Assembly: GCF_009730915.1 (NCBI RefSeq)
Contig: NC_052486.1
Location: forward strand, 21,977,589 to 22,041,588
DNA: 64,000 nucleotides
Reading direction: 5' to 3'
Source: Dioscorea cayenensis subsp. rotundata
Taxonomy: Eukaryota > Streptophyta > Magnoliopsida > Dioscoreales > Dioscoreaceae
Position 1 is the first letter of the stretch; each line of letters starts with the position of its first letter. The notes beneath the pieces are model-generated. The model did not search any database. It was given only the letters and a program-made list of their open reading frames with translations, and was not told the DNA's origin. The translations under genes were made by a program, and so were the position numbers. Shown piece by piece: positions 60,755-64,000 of this stretch.

Positions 60755-61256
60755 ACACTATCCTCAACAACAACCTCATTGAATTCTACTCACCAGTCTT
60801 GTTTCAGAACAATTGGGTTCTGAAAGAACTGCACTTATGTCTTCAGTGATCATTAAATTAGTAGTCATTGCAAACAACCTTGTATCGATGTACATTGTCG
60901 ATAGAGTCCGGAGAAGGTTGTTTATTGTTCACGGTGCAGTGACACTGATACTGTCGGTAGCAGTGGCAGGAGTGATGGACGCAGAGCTGAAAGATGTATG
61001 TTGTGAGCGAGATGTTCCCGCCCGAGCTGAGATCAGCAGGGCAGAGTGTTGTCGTGGCCGGCCCGAGACGTTTGGGGGTGGCACAGATGTTTATGGTAAC
61101 AATATGCTAAATGAAGACCGGAGTGTGTCGAGTTTTTACAGGGTGGGTGGCGGTGATGACAGTGTTTGTGTATTTGTTTCAGCCACAGACCAAGAATGTG
61201 CAGGTAGACTGGATGAGTCAGGTGTGGGCGAAGTACTGGTTTTGGAAGTCTAAGTT
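60755..61256 (+). pseudogene. Sugar transport protein (STP/monosaccharide transporter) pseudogene, internally deleted
   Basis: Pieces of a major-facilitator hexose transporter appear in order in shifting frames. IEFYSPVLFQNN (about 60778-60815) corresponds to the family's INVIMFYAPVLFQTIG. ALMSSVIIKLV and SMYIVDRVRRRLF (60834-60920) correspond to ALMSAVI...VDR.GRR. PPELRSAGQSVVVA (about 61015-61060), AQMFM and GWVAVMTVFVYLFQPQTKNV (about 61140-61200) give the last membrane spans. WFWKSK near 61240 matches the C-terminal end. The N-terminal half is absent and the middle is shortened, with several frameshifts. No introns are apparent. Confidence 0.7.
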
Positions 61257-61952
61257 TGTGTGTGAGTAGTGAATGTTGTTTTTTTATTTTGCCAAGATGA
61301 GCGGTCTTGCTGTTAAGAAAGGCAGGGATGCGCACAAACTTCGGCAGAGTAAGTGAGAGTGAAGCATGTGCACACATGGGCGCTGGGACCACCCGCACAC
61401 AATCACTACTCACACTCCCAAAAATGTGTCATCACTCAAAATTCGAACACTCACCACTTATGACGAGTTCTATTGGGGACTTGACTACCAATAGACCATT
61501 TGGCCGATTAGTAGTAGTGAATGTTGTTATGCAATTTAGATTGTTGGACTTTGTTCGGTTATAAAATTACAGCAATGACCCTAAAAATAGTCAAATATGT
61601 CGATAACTCAAGGGGTATGTATGGTAACAATCAAGATATAAAATAGATGTCAAATAGATCAATTCCCGGTCCATGCACGCCCCTAATGTATATAGCGATT
61701 GTTGCTTTCGTAAAAATAAATAAATAAATTGTCAAAAGTCTCAACCAACAATTTTGCTTACATAGAAAAAAAGGTGAAGATTCAAGTTTCATAAGGTGAC
61801 AAACAAATGCCTTCTCATGAGCACACACAATTTATCCCTGGCTAAATTTGTGAAGAAAAAAAAAGCAGTTGCCACAGTACATGAAAGGAGATACAGAACT
61901 TGGTGAAAGACAGAGGTGATACTGGTTCAGTTATGTTCAAAGTTCTAACCTC
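61257..61952. other. Intergenic region with 3' UTR of the dioxygenase gene
   Basis: Minus-strand transcription of the next gene ends in this interval. Nothing else recognisable is seen. Confidence 0.5.
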
Positions 61953-63534
61953 TTAATTTAGCCCTAAGTTATATAACTCAGCAGAAATATGGCCTTGCAG
62001 ATAGTCAGCACATTGGATAGCTGAAAACCTGCAAAATAATAAGCTTTGTCAGAACGTAGAACTAATTAATCGAGCTGCATTTTAATTTTCGTATGAGCAA
62101 TGTGTTTCAGTATTTGATGACATGCGTCCGCAGCAGCTATGAAAGATCATCATTGTTCTCGACCACGAAAAATTTTCAATATTATCATCTTGTAAGCATA
62201 TTTAGCATGCAAGTAAGTTTAGACCATTTAGTACATCTGTTTGAAGAAACATCTACAAGATAAAAACAAGATGAACTAAGGTGCATGATTTCAGCTGTGC
62301 CTATTCATTGAATACTCAAGTCAATATCATGTTAAGTGAATTTATGTGGATCTCACTCAAGATATGATGATGGAAAGCAGTTTCATAAATGAAGACCGGA
62401 GGAAGCCAGGGCGGAGGAATAATACCTTGGAGGATTTTCCTTGCTGCAACAACTCTCCAAACACTCAATCATGCAAGCAGGGTCTCCGTCTAGGAAGAAA
62501 GCAACCTAAAAACATAGATGTATCAAAGATAGAGTTTGAGGTATAGATATTAGTAATCGTTGCTGAGTTAAGTGCACATTGGCTCAACATTTTTGTTAAG
62601 TATTGAGTATAAGTTGTTGTTGTCAATCCACTTCTATTTTAAGTGACAAAAGGAGAGATATTTGGGACTACAAAAGAAAACTGGTCGATCTTACAGAGTA
62701 GCGCTCTTGTTCAGTTGTCAAGACTCTGTGCAATGTTGATCTGTAGAATCATGTAATTGACAATACAGAATAAGCATGGAAGTCAGTAAAGTGCAAACAG
62801 CAGAAAACCATATTAATCAAGTACCCATTGAAATTTGTATACGATCAAAATCTATATTACCGGAATAAGCAATTAGTCCACCTCTCCAACATGTCCCCAA
62901 CATTAACAACCAAAGCCCTGCAATGAAAATGACTTTGCTGTAATCAATGACTTAATACCCACAAGCACAAAACACAAAAAAAAAATATGCATCCACCAAC
63001 ATCAGTCTACTGGCATGTGTAATGGCAAAAACATAGACACACATATTCATGTTTACCTTTATTGGTGTAATGTTTGTTTCTACAAATTTGTATTGATATC
63101 ACCATACAGCTAATTGGCTATCAAAAACTGAAAGTCTTGCATGATATTAAGCGAAGAAATACCACAATCATTCACTCCGCATAAAAGCAATAAAATAAAA
63201 TAAAAGTGAACTTAAAGAAACACCAATACAATTTCTGAGCAGCAACGAAAATTTCGTTCTGCTTGTTTGATGTTTACCCATGAACATGAGGTACATCTTC
63301 CCATAGCTGAGGGCTACTGTCCTTATCCCTGCAAATCTGTAAAGTTAAGAATATGTAAAATATCTGAAGTTCTGGTAGCAGGATTATACGATTTGTCGAC
63401 TGATAACAGATGCGATATATTCAGAGATATACCTGAAGACCACGGACGCCATCAGTTAATAGAAGTGTAACCATTCCAAAGTCTGAATGGGCAGACACAC
63501 CTAACCTCCCACAACTCTCTTCAAAACATTTTGC
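61953..63534 (-). CDS. 2-oxoglutarate/Fe(II)-dependent dioxygenase, C-terminal exons (partial)
   Basis: These are the last six exons of a soluble plant 2OG-Fe(II) oxygenase; the 5' exons lie beyond the right edge or in the unassigned part after 63534. Exons: 63534-63433 (GVSAHSDFGMVTLLLTDG, giving the HxD metal ligands), 63336-63278 (CRDKDSSPQLWEDVPHVH), 62917-62861 (ALVVNVGDMLERWTN), 62740-62695 (STLHRVLTTEQERYS, with the second metal histidine and an RxS arginine for 2OG), 62505-62426 (PACMIECLESCCSKENPP) and 62020-61953. The ECLESCC block is typical of the subfamily that includes Arabidopsis At3g50210. The last exon is out of phase by one base: reading CADYLQGHISAELYNLGLN needs a shift, and as assembled a TGA follows after three codons. 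The substrate is not predictable. Confidence 0.82.
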
Positions 63535-64000
63535 CTAAATAAAAAATTCAAATTTTAATATGGACTAATAATACCTTCATAAAATGCTCCTTGCTGAAGC
63601 AAAAACCTAGAATGTAAAGAATTTGAGCCAGTGGAGAAGAACCCAGAACATAAAAGTAGAAAACAAGGATACTGTTTCCACACATAAAGCATTTGGATTG
63701 CAGGCAGTATGGTTATATTACTGCTTAGCAAGTTGCCATGACAACTCTTAAAATAGACAATTTCCAATTAAAAAAAAAAAAACGCAAGGCTAGCTGACTA
63801 ATTATCACAAAGACTCTTCTGATTGCACTTATCGTAGAGGCAAAGCATGGCTTTCATTCTAAAATGGAAATCATTAGAATTGACAAGCTCTAGTGAGCTG
63901 AGTTGCTACTTTGAAAGTAACACAGGGTGTTTCATATATATATATATGACAATGTGGAGAAGCCTCCACAGTCCACACACCCACGCACTACTTATGCCTC
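63535..64000. other. Probable intron or 5' part of the dioxygenase gene
   Basis: AT-rich sequence upstream of the first recognised dioxygenase exon. I do not see another clear exon, so this may be one long intron running off the window. A short (TA)n tract lies at 63936-63947. Confidence 0.4.

Noticed and set aside
60661-61413. Open frames of 126 and 146 codons on both strands at the transporter relic
   Set aside because: The plus frame contains only part of the transporter words, and the minus frame is their antisense shadow. The real content is a frameshifted pseudogene.
63267-63470. 67-codon plus-strand frame near the right edge
   Set aside because: It is antisense to two dioxygenase exons and crosses their intron.
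1-64000. tRNA, rRNA and CRISPR features
   Set aside because: I saw no cloverleaf-type A and B boxes, no rRNA words and no regularly spaced identical repeats. tRNAs cannot be fully excluded by eye; a tRNAscan-SE run would settle it.

Overview
The window is nuclear DNA of a flowering plant. Evidence: intron-rich genes with GT-AG junctions and AT-rich introns, plant-type protein families (STP sugar transporters, plant ACX1, J2/J3-type DnaJ), a plant L1-like LINE, and Stowaway- and Tourist-like MITEs. It is a draft assembly: 27232-28231 is exactly 1,000 Ns, and several genes carry one-base reading-frame breaks. The sequence alone does not fix the species.

Layout: 1-1660 is AT-rich sequence with a probable minus-strand promoter and leader. 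2430-7790 is a decayed LINE (+). 8090-8230 is a one-coding-exon gene for a 46-residue membrane protein (+), followed by degenerate tandem repeats to about 9750. 12574-17253 is coatomer alpha-COP (-), riddled with small indels. 18570-26726 is mitochondrial phosphatidylserine decarboxylase PSD1 (-); its introns hold a Stowaway MITE, a Ty3/gypsy relic and local tandem repeats. 28430-38520 is a large imperfect inverted duplication: the right arm carries an intact J2/J3-type DnaJ gene (34070-38854, -), and the left arm a broken, diverged mirror copy (+) beside the N gap.

41593-45734 is the biotin enzyme KAPA synthase (+) with a C-terminal SKL. 46752-48835 is a zeta-crystallin-type quinone oxidoreductase (+). 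49552-56550 is acyl-CoA oxidase ACX1 (-), complete at 664 codons and ending ARL. 57638-60116 is a two-exon O-fucosyltransferase-family gene (-). 60755-61256 is a sugar-transporter pseudogene (+). 61953 to the right edge holds the 3' half of a 2-oxoglutarate/Fe(II) dioxygenase gene (-).

The genes are independent eukaryotic units, not an operon. One functional link is plausible: KAPA synthase and ACX1 both end in peroxisomal targeting signals and lie 4 kb apart, and beta-oxidation is the proposed source of the pimeloyl-CoA that KAPA synthase uses. The most unusual structure is the DnaJ inverted duplication. It is either a real segmental inversion-duplication or a fold-back long-read artefact; the noisy mismatch pattern and the adjacent gap make the artefact explanation serious.
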